From Nibrella viscosa (GTDB lineage: Bacteria; Bacteroidota; Bacteroidia; Cytophagales; Spirosomataceae): DNA of 64,000 bases. The translations under genes were made by a program, and so were the position numbers. Location of the stretch: NCBI RefSeq assembly GCF_039541875.1, contig NZ_BAABHB010000003.1, positions 186,001 to 250,000 of the forward strand, read 5' to 3'. Numbering within the stretch: position 1 is the stretch's first letter; each line of letters begins with the position of its first letter. Below, one piece after another: positions 39,642 through 47,916 of this stretch. Under the pieces are notes generated by a model. That model was given only the letters and a program-made list of their open reading frames with translations. It made no database searches and had not been told where the DNA came from.

Positions 39642-40394
39642 ATGCAAACGGTTTTTCTGGATTCACTGGTAAATTTTTTAGCCGCCTGCTTGCGGGTGGC
39701 CAATTACCCGGCCGACGAACAGGGGGGGATTTACCGGTTTTCAGACCGGCCAATCCAACGCATTGGGATGGCCGTTGAACCCTGGCCGGGAATGAACGAT
39801 TGGCTTATACGCCATGAGCCCGATGCCCTCTGGATTCACCGCCCCTGGAAACTGGACCCGAATTGTTTGCCTGCCGATATAGGAATCCTGTATCACCACC
39901 TGCCCTTCGATGAGCACCTGACTATGGGCTTTAACTGGCCAATGGCGGAGGTCTTCGGAATGACTTCGCCGGAAGAACTGGGCTATAAGCAGGCACCGGG
40001 TCTGCCGGCCCGGCCTATCGCGGCCCGGCCTATCGCGGCCCGGCCTATCGGTATGATCGGCTCGGCGGCCGAACGTTCCCTGGCCGATTGGCTTAGTCTG
40101 GTGACCAGGGAGTTTGGTGGCTACGATTCCGTCGGCGAAGGAGCTGATTCCCTGATTAGCCGGGTAGCCGTAGTGGGAGCCATGAACGACGCGCTGATCC
40201 GCGAAGCCGCCGGTCGGGGAGCGCAGCTTTATCTGACCGGTCAGTATCGCCCCTCGGCTGGTAAGGCAGTTGCCGAAACCGGAATGAGCGTAATTGCCGT
40301 GGGCCACGGCCGCAGTGAGGCCTGGGGCCTGCGGGCATTGCGTAATGTGCTGCAACACCAATGGCCGTCATTAACCTTAGTCATGCCTGACTGA
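39642..40394 (+). CDS. NIF3-like dinuclear metal-centre protein
   Basis: A 250-residue protein started at the ATG at 39642 (MQTVFLDSL); a TTG 12 nt upstream coincides with the promoter-like element. It resembles the NIF3/YbgI family: NxLxx-type start, IRRxGMAVEP-like start of the first half, DALWIHRPW, an HHLPFDEH metal region, and the C-terminal half with RVAVVGAMND, GAQLYLTGQYR and VIAVGHGRSEAWGLRAL (final H and E ligands). Family members are toroidal hexamers of uncertain function, often called GTP cyclohydrolase I type 2. A perfect 15-bp triplication lies between the halves. Divergent from the caspase operon. Confidence 0.8.
   Translation: MQTVFLDSLVNFLAACLRVANYPADEQGGIYRFSDRPIQRIGMAVEPWPGMNDWLIRHEPDALWIHRPWKLDPNCLPADIGILYHHLPFDEHLTMGFNWPMAEVFGMTSPEELGYKQAPGLPARPIAARPIAARPIGMIGSAAERSLADWLSLVTREFGGYDSVGEGADSLISRVAVVGAMNDALIREAAGRGAQLYLTGQYRPSAGKAVAETGMSVIAVGHGRSEAWGLRALRNVLQHQWPSLTLVMPD
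40006..40050 (+). repeat. Three perfect 15-bp tandem copies inside the NIF3-like gene
   Basis: CGGCCCGGCCTATCG occurs three times head to tail. The unit is a multiple of three, so it adds (A)RPIA repeats in frame (ARPIAARPIAARPIG) in the linker between the two NIF3 halves. Exact identity points to recent slippage expansion. Confidence 0.9.
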
Positions 40395-40553
40395 AATTGT
40401 AGGGTATATAGCCGCTAATTCACTCCGGTACATACCCCGGTTTATGCCGGCAAAACCCACGTTTGTCGGAATCTTCTTTATTTCGGTAACTCATCCGGAT
40501 AGTTTTGAACCATCAGTTCGGCTGGCTTGTAGCCAACTGACTACCTATCCGCC

Positions 40554-42710
40554 ATGAAAACGTTACTCATTGTTTTGCTTTCCCTGTTTTGCCGGTTCGT
40601 CTGGGCGCAAACCACCCTGACCGGCCAAGTGACCGACCGCAAGGGCGTTCCGCTGCCGGGTGCCAATGTATTCATCAAAGGGACCTACGACGGTGGCAGC
40701 ACCGACACTACGGGCCGGTACCGCTTCCGGACCGATCAGGGCGATACGGCTACAGTAACCGTCAGCTACGTCGGCTACGAATCATTCGAGCAGGCGATCA
40801 GGCTGACTCAGCCGGTTACGCAACTGAACATTCGCCTGGCTGAGGTGTCTAATATGCTGAACACCGTGGTTATCACCGCCGGTGCGTTTGAGGCCAGCGA
40901 CGAAAAACGCATAACGATTCTGAAACCCCTGGATATTGTAACCACCGCCAGTGGAGGGGCCGATATTTTCTCGGTGATGCAGTTGCTACCGGGGGCGTCG
41001 CGGGTGGGGGAGCAGGAGGGTCTGTTTGTGCGGGGTGGTTCGGCCGCCGAAACCAACACCATCATTGACGGTATGGTTGTGCAGAATCCGTTCTACTCCG
41101 GCGGGCCGAATATGGCGCAACGCAGCCGGTTTTCGCCCTTTCTGTTCAAGGGTACCTCCTTCAGTACGGGCGGCTACTCGGCGCAGTACGGTCAGGCTCT
41201 GTCGAGTGTGCTGTTGCTCAATACGCAGGACAAACTGCCCGAGAGCGTGGGAGCCAACGTAAGCGTAAACCTGGCCGGCGTGGCCGCAACGGCGTATGCC
41301 GGGGACAAACTGGCGGTAACCGGTTTCTACAACAACCTGAAACCCCTATTTGCGCTGGTGCCGCAAAATGTCAACTGGCTGCATATTCCCGAAACGGGTG
41401 GGGGTTCGCTCACTTTCCGCCAGCCCGTTGGTAAGCACGGGTTGCTGAAGCATTACACCAACCTCGACGGCCGGTATATGGCTATGCAGTTCGGTGACTT
41501 TTCGGCCGACTACGCGCTGAATACCTACCGGGTGCGGGCTACCAATCTGTTCTCTACCACCACCTACCAGACGTCCTGGGACGAGGGGAACTGGTTGCTG
41601 CTGAGCGGTATTTCCTACAGCCGCAACAACGAGCGGATTGGGATCGACAGCCTCGGCGTGCAGCGGCATGAGCAGCGCACGCAGGCCCGGTTGGTACTGA
41701 CCCGCATCCTGTCCGACAAGGTAAGCCTGCTGGGCGGAGGGGAGGTTAACCAGTATCGCTACAGTGACCGGTATGATGTCTGGATCCGGACATTGACGGA
41801 TTACTACTCGGCTCTGTTTACTGAAGCCGAAGTGTATTTTACCCGGCAACTGGCGGTTCGGCTGGGTGTTCGGGGAGAGCATTCGTCGGTACTTGGCCGA
41901 TTCAACATGGCACCCCGCTTGTCGATGGCCTACAAAACAGGAATGTATAGTCAGGTGGCGCTGGCCGCCGGGCAGTTTTACCAGACACCCGAAAACCGGT
42001 ACCTGCTGACAAGGCAACCGCTGCGGTTTGAGCAGGCCCGGCACCTGATTCTGAACTATCAGCTGATCAGGAACAACCGAACCTTCCGCATCGAAGGCTA
42101 CTACAAAAACTACGCGCAATTGGTCCGCGAATACGCCAACGGCCCTTTCGACCCGAACCGGTACCGCTACCCAACCGGCCCGATCGACAACAGCGGCCAC
42201 GGCTATGCGCAGGGGATAGAGGTATTCTGGCGCGACAAGAAAACACTCAGATATGCCGATTACTGGGTGTCGTATTCCTACCTGGATACCAAACGCCTGT
42301 TTGCCAACTACCCGACGCCGGCCATGCCAACCTTCGCATCCCGGCACAACCTGAACATAGTGTACAAGCATTATATACCTGCGTTGAAAACCAACCTCAG
42401 TGCCACCTATGCGTATACCGCCGGCCGGCCCTATTACAACCCGCAGGGAGAGCGCTTTCTGGCCGACCGCACCCCCGCCTTCAGCAGCGTAGGGCTGAGT
42501 GCCAGCTACATCACCCGCCTGGCCGGCAACTTCCTGGTGATTTACGCCAGTGTCGATAATCTGCTGGGTACGCGCAACATTTTTGGCTACCGGTACTCGG
42601 CCGACGGTGGGCAGAAATTTCCGATCATACCACCCGTATACCGCAGTTTCTTCGTTGGTTTCAGCCTGAACATCGGCCAAAAGATGGCCCTTCCCGACGA
42701 AGCCAGATAA
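40554..42710 (+). CDS. TonB-dependent outer-membrane receptor
   Basis: A 718-residue protein with a signal peptide (...CRFVWAQ). Residues ~20-100 are a carboxypeptidase-D-like regulatory domain (LTGQVTDRKGVPLPGANVFI, TTGRYRF, VSYVGYE). A plug domain (~110-230: FSVMQLLPGASRVGEQEGLF, VRGGSAAETNTIIDGMVV, FSTGGYSAQYGQALSSVL) and a beta-barrel to an aromatic C-terminus follow. There is no SusD neighbour, so it is probably not a Sus-type glycan importer. It may take up metal chelates, cofactors or peptides, or act as a signalling receptor for the LytS/LytTR pair 0.7 kb downstream. No ligand can be named. Confidence 0.9.
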   Translation: MKTLLIVLLSLFCRFVWAQTTLTGQVTDRKGVPLPGANVFIKGTYDGGSTDTTGRYRFRTDQGDTATVTVSYVGYESFEQAIRLTQPVTQLNIRLAEVSNMLNTVVITAGAFEASDEKRITILKPLDIVTTASGGADIFSVMQLLPGASRVGEQEGLFVRGGSAAETNTIIDGMVVQNPFYSGGPNMAQRSRFSPFLFKGTSFSTGGYSAQYGQALSSVLLLNTQDKLPESVGANVSVNLAGVAATAYAGDKLAVTGFYNNLKPLFALVPQNVNWLHIPETGGGSLTFRQPVGKHGLLKHYTNLDGRYMAMQFGDFSADYALNTYRVRATNLFSTTTYQTSWDEGNWLLLSGISYSRNNERIGIDSLGVQRHEQRTQARLVLTRILSDKVSLLGGGEVNQYRYSDRYDVWIRTLTDYYSALFTEAEVYFTRQLAVRLGVRGEHSSVLGRFNMAPRLSMAYKTGMYSQVALAAGQFYQTPENRYLLTRQPLRFEQARHLILNYQLIRNNRTFRIEGYYKNYAQLVREYANGPFDPNRYRYPTGPIDNSGHGYAQGIEVFWRDKKTLRYADYWVSYSYLDTKRLFANYPTPAMPTFASRHNLNIVYKHYIPALKTNLSATYAYTAGRPYYNPQGERFLADRTPAFSSVGLSASYITRLAGNFLVIYASVDNLLGTRNIFGYRYSADGGQKFPIIPPVYRSFFVGFSLNIGQKMALPDEAR

Positions 42711-42746
42711 ACCAGTCAAACCAATTAACCAATCATCTAATCAATC

Positions 42747-43394
42747 ATGAAACGTATCTTGTTATCCCTGATTTTTACGGTAGGCGCCCTAATGCAGGCT
42801 CAGGCGCAGAATGAGAAGTATGTTCGGGCTATGGAGGGCGCTATCGGCAAACTCCGGTATACGGCCTCTAAAGAAGACCTACAGGAAGCTGCCAACCAGT
42901 TTGAGCGCATCAGCGCCGTAGAAACCAGCGAGTGGCTGCCGAACTATTGGGCGGCTTATGCCTACGCCATGCTGGCTTTCAACCAAACGGAAGCTGGTCA
43001 GAAGGATGCCCTGCTCGATAAGGCGGATAACTTTTACCGGAAAGCGGTAGCTCAGCAACCTGATAACGATGAGCTGATGGTGCTACAGGCATACCTGGCG
43101 CAGACCCGAATGACCGTTGATCCGCAGAATCGCTGGCAGCAGTACGGAGGCATTGCCCAGACGGCGCTGGCATCGGCCCAGAAAAAGAATCCGGATAACC
43201 CCCGGACGTTTCTCCTGAGGGGGCAATCGCTGTTTTTCACGCCGGAGCAGTTTGGTGGAGGCAAAGCGGTGGCTAAGCCGGTATTGCAGCAGAGCGCCGA
43301 AAAATTTGCTACCTTCAAACCCATATCGTCCATCTACCCGAACTGGGGTAGTGATACGGCGAAATACTTCCTGAGTCAGTGCGATGGGAAGTGA
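42747..43394 (+). CDS. Secreted TPR-like protein
   Basis: A 215-residue protein with a signal peptide (MKRILLSLIFTVGALMQAQA). The rest is alpha-helical with tetratricopeptide-like spacing (WLPNYWAAYAYAMLAF, LLDKADNFYRKAVAQQPDNDELMVLQAYLAQ, PDNPRTFLLRGQSLF). It lies 36 nt after the TonB receptor and 20 nt before the histidine kinase. This conserved-looking arrangement suggests a periplasmic accessory of the receptor or a sensor component. No enzymatic motif is seen. Confidence 0.75.
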   Translation: MKRILLSLIFTVGALMQAQAQNEKYVRAMEGAIGKLRYTASKEDLQEAANQFERISAVETSEWLPNYWAAYAYAMLAFNQTEAGQKDALLDKADNFYRKAVAQQPDNDELMVLQAYLAQTRMTVDPQNRWQQYGGIAQTALASAQKKNPDNPRTFLLRGQSLFFTPEQFGGGKAVAKPVLQQSAEKFATFKPISSIYPNWGSDTAKYFLSQCDGK

Positions 43395-43422
43395 TGAATT
43401 AAGAGTGATGAGTTATGACGGG
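43395..43422 (+). repeat. Heptad-repeat element 5, one-armed (GAATTAA family)
   Basis: Directly after the TPR gene stop come GAATTAA, GAGTGAT, GAGTTAT and GACGGGC, resembling the left arm and core start of elements 2 and 4. The histidine kinase ATG (43415) lies inside the third 7-mer, so the repeat supplies its start codon. No right arm is present. Confidence 0.5.
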
Positions 43423-44581
43423 CGTAAGCGTATTTCGAGGATTATTTAGGCGTGGCTGGGAGGGCTGGCTGCTGTCCATTCTGGTCTGTATGATGATGGT
43501 GTACGGTGTGAGCGGTATCATCTACTTTACCTTGCAGATGACTAACCCGCAGAACCCGTTCAGCAACGCGTTTACGGCCGTACTGATCAGCAACTTTACG
43601 AATGCCTTTATTGTGATCGTGTGCTGCTTTCTGTTCAGACTGGTAGCGCCCAAAATTAAATCAGCCGGCTTACACCATTTATACCTCTCGCTCATTGTGG
43701 CGGTACTCATTTTTATTGTTAATGGGTTTTTGTGGCGGTTTTGGCTGCTAGATATGATTCGGGGTAACCAGAGCGAAGTCAACACCAGTGGTTCGTGGGC
43801 TTACATGATGGCCCCAATACTGGTTGCCAATATTTTTTATTATTTTCAGCGGCAGGCGCAGACGTTTACCCGCAAAATTTCGGAGCAGGAGTACCAACTG
43901 CTAACCCTCGAAAAACTAAAAACAAGAGCCGAACTGGAGGCTCTACAGGCTAAAATCAACCCGCATTTCCTGTACAATGCCCTCAACTCCATTGCTGGCC
44001 TGGTTCACGACGAACCCGACCGCGCCGAGCGGATGGTGCTGCTGCTCTCCAAACTGTTTCGGTACACGACCGGCCTGAAGGATAAATACTTCAGCTCCAT
44101 TGCTACCGAACTGGAGATGGTGCGGACGTACCTGGAAGTAGAACAGGTACGCTTTGGCGATAGGCTGTCGTACCGCATTGATATTGCCGACCCGACCCTG
44201 ACCGATCTGCCGATTCCGCAGTTTCTGCTTCAGCCGCTGGTCGAAAATGCTATCAAGCATGGTATTGCCAAGATAGCCGGTCCGGGGGGGATCATCATCC
44301 GGATTCAGGCCGAAGCGGGCTGGCTCAACCTGCGCATTCATGATTCCGGACCCTCGTTTCCGGAGCAGTTGATGTCCGGCTACGGCTTACAGAGTATTCA
44401 GGATAAACTACGCCTGCTGTACGGTGACGACGGCCGGATGCTGGTGCATAACCAACCGCAAAAAGAAATTGTCATTCAACTGAAGATCGAGCGGTTAACG
44501 TCGGCGGTACCGGTAGGTATGAATGCCTGGGCCGATGCCGGCCTGAATACCGAATCGACCATTGCTTGTAAAAACACGTAG
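43415..44581 (+). CDS. LytS-type sensor histidine kinase (His_kinase PF06580)
   Basis: A 388-residue protein. Four hydrophobic segments (residues ~18-40, 55-78, 88-110, 128-146) form the membrane sensor. A short coiled coil (RKISEQEYQLLTLEKLKTRAE) leads to the kinase domain with phospho-acceptor His184 in AKINPHFLYNALNSI, N-box LVENAIKHGIA and G-box SGYGLQSIQDKL. This is the LytS/YehU group typical of Bacteroidota, paired with LytTR regulators. The response-regulator gene starts 2 nt after its stop. The start codon lies in a heptad-repeat element. Confidence 0.92.
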   Translation: MTGVSVFRGLFRRGWEGWLLSILVCMMMVYGVSGIIYFTLQMTNPQNPFSNAFTAVLISNFTNAFIVIVCCFLFRLVAPKIKSAGLHHLYLSLIVAVLIFIVNGFLWRFWLLDMIRGNQSEVNTSGSWAYMMAPILVANIFYYFQRQAQTFTRKISEQEYQLLTLEKLKTRAELEALQAKINPHFLYNALNSIAGLVHDEPDRAERMVLLLSKLFRYTTGLKDKYFSSIATELEMVRTYLEVEQVRFGDRLSYRIDIADPTLTDLPIPQFLLQPLVENAIKHGIAKIAGPGGIIIRIQAEAGWLNLRIHDSGPSFPEQLMSGYGLQSIQDKLRLLYGDDGRMLVHNQPQKEIVIQLKIERLTSAVPVGMNAWADAGLNTESTIACKNT

Positions 44582-44583
44582 TC

Positions 44584-45348
44584 ATGGCCAATTTCCCGCT
44601 TCGCACCCTGCTCATCGACGATGAGCCGCTGGCTATCAACCGGCTCCGGCGCTTGCTGAAACCGTATGCCGATACCTTCGAGATCGTGGGCAACGCAGCC
44701 AACGGCGCTGAAGGCCTGAAAGTTGTAGAAGAACTGCACCCGGACCTGATCTTTCTGGACATTGAAATGCCGGGACTAAACGGCTTTGAGATGCTGGCGC
44801 GGCTGAGTTATATGCCATTGGTGGTCTTTGCCACGGCCTTTGACGAATACGCCGTGCGGGCGTTTGAAGAAAACTCTATCGATTACCTGCTCAAACCCGT
44901 TGAGCCCGAGCGGCTGGAAAAAACCGTTGAGCGCATCCGGAAATCCCAACAAACGCCAACTGCCGCAATGCCTGATCTGCGGCATATGCTGGAACTGCTG
45001 AAGCCTAAAAAAGAGCTGCATTCGATCTCGGTCAGGAGCGGAGAACGCATTCTGCTGATTACTCTGACAGACATCAGTTACTTTGAAGCCGAAGGAAAAT
45101 ACGTCCTGTTGAATACCGTAGATAGCCAGCAATACCTGACCAACTACACCATCACGGCGCTGGAAGAAAAGCTGCCGGACGTCTTTGTGCGCGTAAGCCG
45201 GGCCGTAATCGTAAACACCCGATGTATTAAGGAGATACAGCGGTATATGGGCGGCAAATACCTGATTGTGCTGCGGGATAAGAAAAGCGCCCAGATCGTC
45301 ACCGGCACCACATTTCATGATAACCTGCGGGAGCTTTTAGAATTGTAA
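44584..45348 (+). CDS. LytTR-type response regulator
   Basis: A 254-residue protein. Residues ~7-125 are a receiver domain (LLIDDEPLA acidic pocket, phospho-acceptor Asp59 in LIFLDIEMPG, Thr/Lys region ATAFDEYAV and YLLKPVEPERL). Residues ~150-250 form a LytTR DNA-binding domain (SVRSGERILLITLTDISYFEAEGKYVLL, FVRVSRAVIVNTRCIKEIQRYM). It is the partner of the kinase gene just upstream. Targets are unknown, but the receptor and TPR genes in the same run are candidates. The unit ends at an 18-bp hairpin. Confidence 0.94.
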   Translation: MANFPLRTLLIDDEPLAINRLRRLLKPYADTFEIVGNAANGAEGLKVVEELHPDLIFLDIEMPGLNGFEMLARLSYMPLVVFATAFDEYAVRAFEENSIDYLLKPVEPERLEKTVERIRKSQQTPTAAMPDLRHMLELLKPKKELHSISVRSGERILLITLTDISYFEAEGKYVLLNTVDSQQYLTNYTITALEEKLPDVFVRVSRAVIVNTRCIKEIQRYMGGKYLIVLRDKKSAQIVTGTTFHDNLRELLEL

Positions 45349-45351
45349 GAT

Positions 45352-45388
45352 CGTTTGAGCGGGGCCGCCGGGCGGCCCCGCTCAAACG
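45352..45388. terminator. Bidirectional terminator made of a compact heptad element (element 6)
   Basis: Arms 45352-45369 and 45371-45388 are exact 18-bp reverse complements around a single G. They start with GTTTGAG, the heptad of element 3, and contain the core GGGGCCGCCGGGCGGCCCC as a palindrome; CAAACGT and CAAACGA heptads follow. It lies between the convergent LytTR and rny genes. No clear U-tract follows, but the stem is very strong. Confidence 0.75.
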
Positions 45389-45398
45389 TCAAACGACC

Positions 45399-46988
45399 TT
45401 ATTTAGCGTAGGCCACCGACCGCATCTCCCGGATTACCGTTACCTTGATCTGGCCAGGGTACTGCATTTCCTTCTCGATTTTTTGCGAGATCTCAAATGA
45501 CAAAGCGTTGGCGCGGTCGTCGGTTACGTGGTCGGCATCAACCATGACGCGCAGTTCGCGGCCGGCCTGAATAGCGTAGCATTTGGTCACGCCGTTGAAG
45601 TTCATTGCCAGCTCTTCCAGCTCCTTCAGCCGCTTGATGTACGACTCCATCATCTCCCGACGGGCCCCTGGCCGCGAGCCTGAGATGGCATCGCATACCT
45701 GCACGATGGGCGAGATCATAGTGGTCATTTCAATTTCGTCGTGGTGGGCACCGATGGCATTGCAGACTTCCGGATGTTCTTTGTATTTCTTGGCCATCTC
45801 CATGCCCAGAATGGCGTGCGGCAGTTCGGCCTCTTCATGCCATACCTTACCAATGTCGTGCAGCAGCCCGGCCCGCTTGGCGAGTTTGGCGTTGAGGCCC
45901 AGTTCGGCGGCCATGGTGGCGCATAGTTTGGCCACTTCGCGGGAGTGCTGCAGCAGGTTCTGCCCGTACGACGACCGGAAGCGCATCCGGCCCACCATCT
46001 TGATAAGTTCGGGGTGGAGGCCGTGGATACCCAGATCAATAACCGTTCGTTCGCCGATCTCCACAATCTCGTCTTCAATGTTCTTGCGGGTCTTGGCCAC
46101 TACCTCCTCAATGCGGGCGGGGTGAATGCGGCCATCCTGCACCAGCCGGTGCAGCGACAGACGGGCAATTTCCCGGCGTACCGGGTCAAAGCCGGAGATA
46201 ATGATGGCCTCCGGGGTATCATCTACAATGATTTCAACACCCGTAGCGGCTTCCAGCGCCCGGATATTGCGGCCTTCGCGACCGATTACTTTACCCTTGA
46301 TATCATCGGATTCGATGTTGAAGACCGATACGCAGTTTTCAATGGCGTGTTCGGCAGCCGTCCGCTGAATGGTCTCGATCACGACCTTCTTGGCTTCTTT
46401 GGTAGCTGTCAGTTTGGCCTCTTCAACGATGTTTTTGACGTACGAAGACGCCCGGGATTCGGCTTCGGCTTTCAGCGCGTCGATGAGTTGTTCGCGGGCC
46501 TGTTCGGCGGTAAGGTTAGCAATTTTCTCCAGTTGTTCCACCTGCTGCGCTTTCATCCGGTCAGCTTCTTCGCGCCGTTTGTCGGCCTCCTCTTTGCGTT
46601 TGTTGGCCGCTTCGATTTGCTGATTCAGCGTGTTGCGCTGCTGTTCCAGTTCGGTTTCCCGGCGCTTGTTCTGCTCCAGCATCTGATTGAGCTGCTGTTC
46701 GCGCTGTTTCAGTTTGTTTTCGTTCTGGAGGAGTATATTTTTCTTCTGATTCGAGTCCTTTTCAAATTCGCTTTTCAGTTGCAAATACTTTTCTTTAGCT
46801 TCCAGTATCCGGTCTTTTCTAATCGTTTCGGCTTGGATTTCCGCGTTTTTAAGGATGGTAGCCGCTTTTTCTTCGGCCTCCTGTTCACGTTTGCTAAACG
46901 CTTTATATAGTAATTTTCGGCCTACGTAAATGCCGATGGCTAAGGCCAGCAGGTCCGTTAGCAGCATCAGCCAGAACGAGTTGTTCAT
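45399..46988 (-). CDS. rny: Ribonuclease Y
   Basis: A 529-residue membrane-anchored endoribonuclease that starts mRNA decay. It shows an N-terminal helix (SFWLMLLTDLLALAIGIYVG), a long charged coiled coil (~25-200), a KH domain (GREGRNIRALEAATGVEIIV) and an HD domain (LLHDIGKVWHEEAELPHAI, GAHHDEIE). Length is typical. It lies with zapA, a coiled-coil gene and pheT in a minus-strand housekeeping block seen in Bacteroidota. The convergent LytTR gene is separated by an 18-bp hairpin. Confidence 0.97.
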   Translation of the reverse strand: MNNSFWLMLLTDLLALAIGIYVGRKLLYKAFSKREQEAEEKAATILKNAEIQAETIRKDRILEAKEKYLQLKSEFEKDSNQKKNILLQNENKLKQREQQLNQMLEQNKRRETELEQQRNTLNQQIEAANKRKEEADKRREEADRMKAQQVEQLEKIANLTAEQAREQLIDALKAEAESRASSYVKNIVEEAKLTATKEAKKVVIETIQRTAAEHAIENCVSVFNIESDDIKGKVIGREGRNIRALEAATGVEIIVDDTPEAIIISGFDPVRREIARLSLHRLVQDGRIHPARIEEVVAKTRKNIEDEIVEIGERTVIDLGIHGLHPELIKMVGRMRFRSSYGQNLLQHSREVAKLCATMAAELGLNAKLAKRAGLLHDIGKVWHEEAELPHAILGMEMAKKYKEHPEVCNAIGAHHDEIEMTTMISPIVQVCDAISGSRPGARREMMESYIKRLKELEELAMNFNGVTKCYAIQAGRELRVMVDADHVTDDRANALSFEISQKIEKEMQYPGQIKVTVIREMRSVAYAK

Positions 46989-47114
46989 GGATCATATATC
47001 GTTTGGGTTGAACAATAAAACATGTACAACCTGCCGATACAGCGTGTATGGAAAGAACCGGGACGAAAAGATGAATGCGCGGCTGCAATAGCCGGCTCTC
47101 GTAGTAAATGCGGG
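46989..47114 (-). other. 126-nt zapA-rny gap; no gene seen
   Basis: This gap is between zapA and rny on the minus strand and contains no ORF. In several bacteria the 6S RNA gene lies beside zapA, which makes this a place to test for a small RNA. By eye only short stems (for example GGCT-ATTGC-AGCC) are visible, and nothing resembling a complete 6S fold could be established. The rny promoter may lie here. Confidence 0.3.
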
Positions 47115-47402
47115 TTAGGCCGATAAGGTCGGTGTTATGGTTTGGTCCAGTTGAGTCATTTTGTCAAACACCATTTTTTGTAATCGTCGTGTTTGTTCGT
47201 CTCCTTTGAGCCGGGCTACCAGACAGTCGAGAGCAATCATGGCCAGAATATCCTGGGTGTCTTTGACGCCCAGATCCCGATATTTCTGTATCTGCTCCCG
47301 AATGAGTTTACCGGCTTCCCGCAGAAATATCTCTTCGTCGGGAAGCGTCTTTATTCCGTACTCTCTGTCGGCAACTTTGATGCGGATAGAAAGTTTCTCC
47401 AT
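47115..47402 (-). CDS. zapA: Cell division protein ZapA
   Basis: A 95-residue protein when started at 47402 (MEKLSIRIKVADREYGIKT), which fits the ZapA N-terminus; an upstream start at 47426 adds eight unrelated residues. ZapA is a small coiled-coil dimer/tetramer that bundles FtsZ filaments. The C-terminal half is helical (EEIFLREAGKLIREQIQKY, DILAMIALDCLVARLKGDEQ). It lies between rny and a coiled-coil protein gene upstream of pheT, an arrangement that supports the call. Confidence 0.88.
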   Translation of the reverse strand: MEKLSIRIKVADREYGIKTLPDEEIFLREAGKLIREQIQKYRDLGVKDTQDILAMIALDCLVARLKGDEQTRRLQKMVFDKMTQLDQTITPTLSA

Positions 47403-47449
47403 CGCTTCAGCCGGCCTCGCTGACAAATGTCGCGGAGCCTTAATTTGGT

Positions 47450-47788
47450 TTATGACAAGCTACTCAAATGAGCAATACACCGGTCTATCTCCCGTATATA
47501 CTCGTCGAGCTTTTGTTTAATCTCGGCACTATTGACTGTATCAGTCAGATTGTTTTGTACAATCTTACCAAAATCTTTTGGTTTTAAAAAGATTTGTGGT
47601 GATTCTCCTGCTTTTTTTTGTAACTGTTTAAGTTGAGCCTGTTGCTCCTGTATCTTCTCCTCCAGAGCCGCTTTATCCAGTTCCAACTGCGTAATGCGTC
47701 GCCGGGCGTCGGCATTGATGCCCACCAGCAGATTGACCTTCCGTTCCAGGTCATCCATCAACGCAAATAATTGAAACTCACTAAGCAT
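47450..47788 (-). CDS. Small coiled-coil protein (ZapB-like position), unknown function
   Basis: A 112-residue protein starting at 47788 (MLSEFQLFALMDDLERKVN). A longer frame to 47917 would translate heptad-repeat element 7 and is rejected. It is almost wholly helical, with a clear coiled coil at ~12-60 (ADARRRITQLELDKAALEEK, QEQQAQLKQLQKKAG). The C-terminus (SAEIKQKLDEYIREIDRCIA) is also helical. It sits between pheT and zapA, 47 nt before the latter. Position and fold suggest a divisome partner of ZapA, as ZapB is in gammaproteobacteria. This is inference. Confidence 0.8.
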   Translation of the reverse strand: MLSEFQLFALMDDLERKVNLLVGINADARRRITQLELDKAALEEKIQEQQAQLKQLQKKAGESPQIFLKPKDFGKIVQNNLTDTVNSAEIKQKLDEYIREIDRCIAHLSSLS

Positions 47789-47816
47789 AGTGTACGGTAG
47801 GTGAAGGAGAACTTTA

Positions 47817-47916
47817 AGTTGGTTTGAGGTATGAGACGGACGGCCGCTGCTGTTTGAAGTTGCTTCGCAGGGGCAACCGCCGGGTGGCCGCGCACAAACT
47901 TCAAACCTCAAACTCA
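47817..47916 (+). repeat. Heptad-repeat inverted element 7 (CAAACCT family)
   Basis: The right arm (47895-47915) is CAAACTT, CAAACCT, CAAACTC. The left side has GTTTGAG, GTATGAG (47822-47835) and an inner GTTTGAAG (47852). The core, on the minus strand, is GCGCGGCCACCCGGCGGTTG (47874-47893), matching element 2. GTTGCTTCGC at 47859-47868 recurs in element 3. The pheT stop codon (47914-47916) lies inside the right arm. Confidence 0.75.

Noticed and set aside
41346..42719. 457-codon minus-strand open frame
   Set aside because: Antisense shadow of the TonB receptor barrel. No recognisable domains.
45945..46910. 321-codon plus-strand open frame
   Set aside because: Antisense of the rny coiled-coil region. 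Its Phe/Leu-rich translation is a complement artefact of the Lys/Glu/Gln-rich coiled coil.
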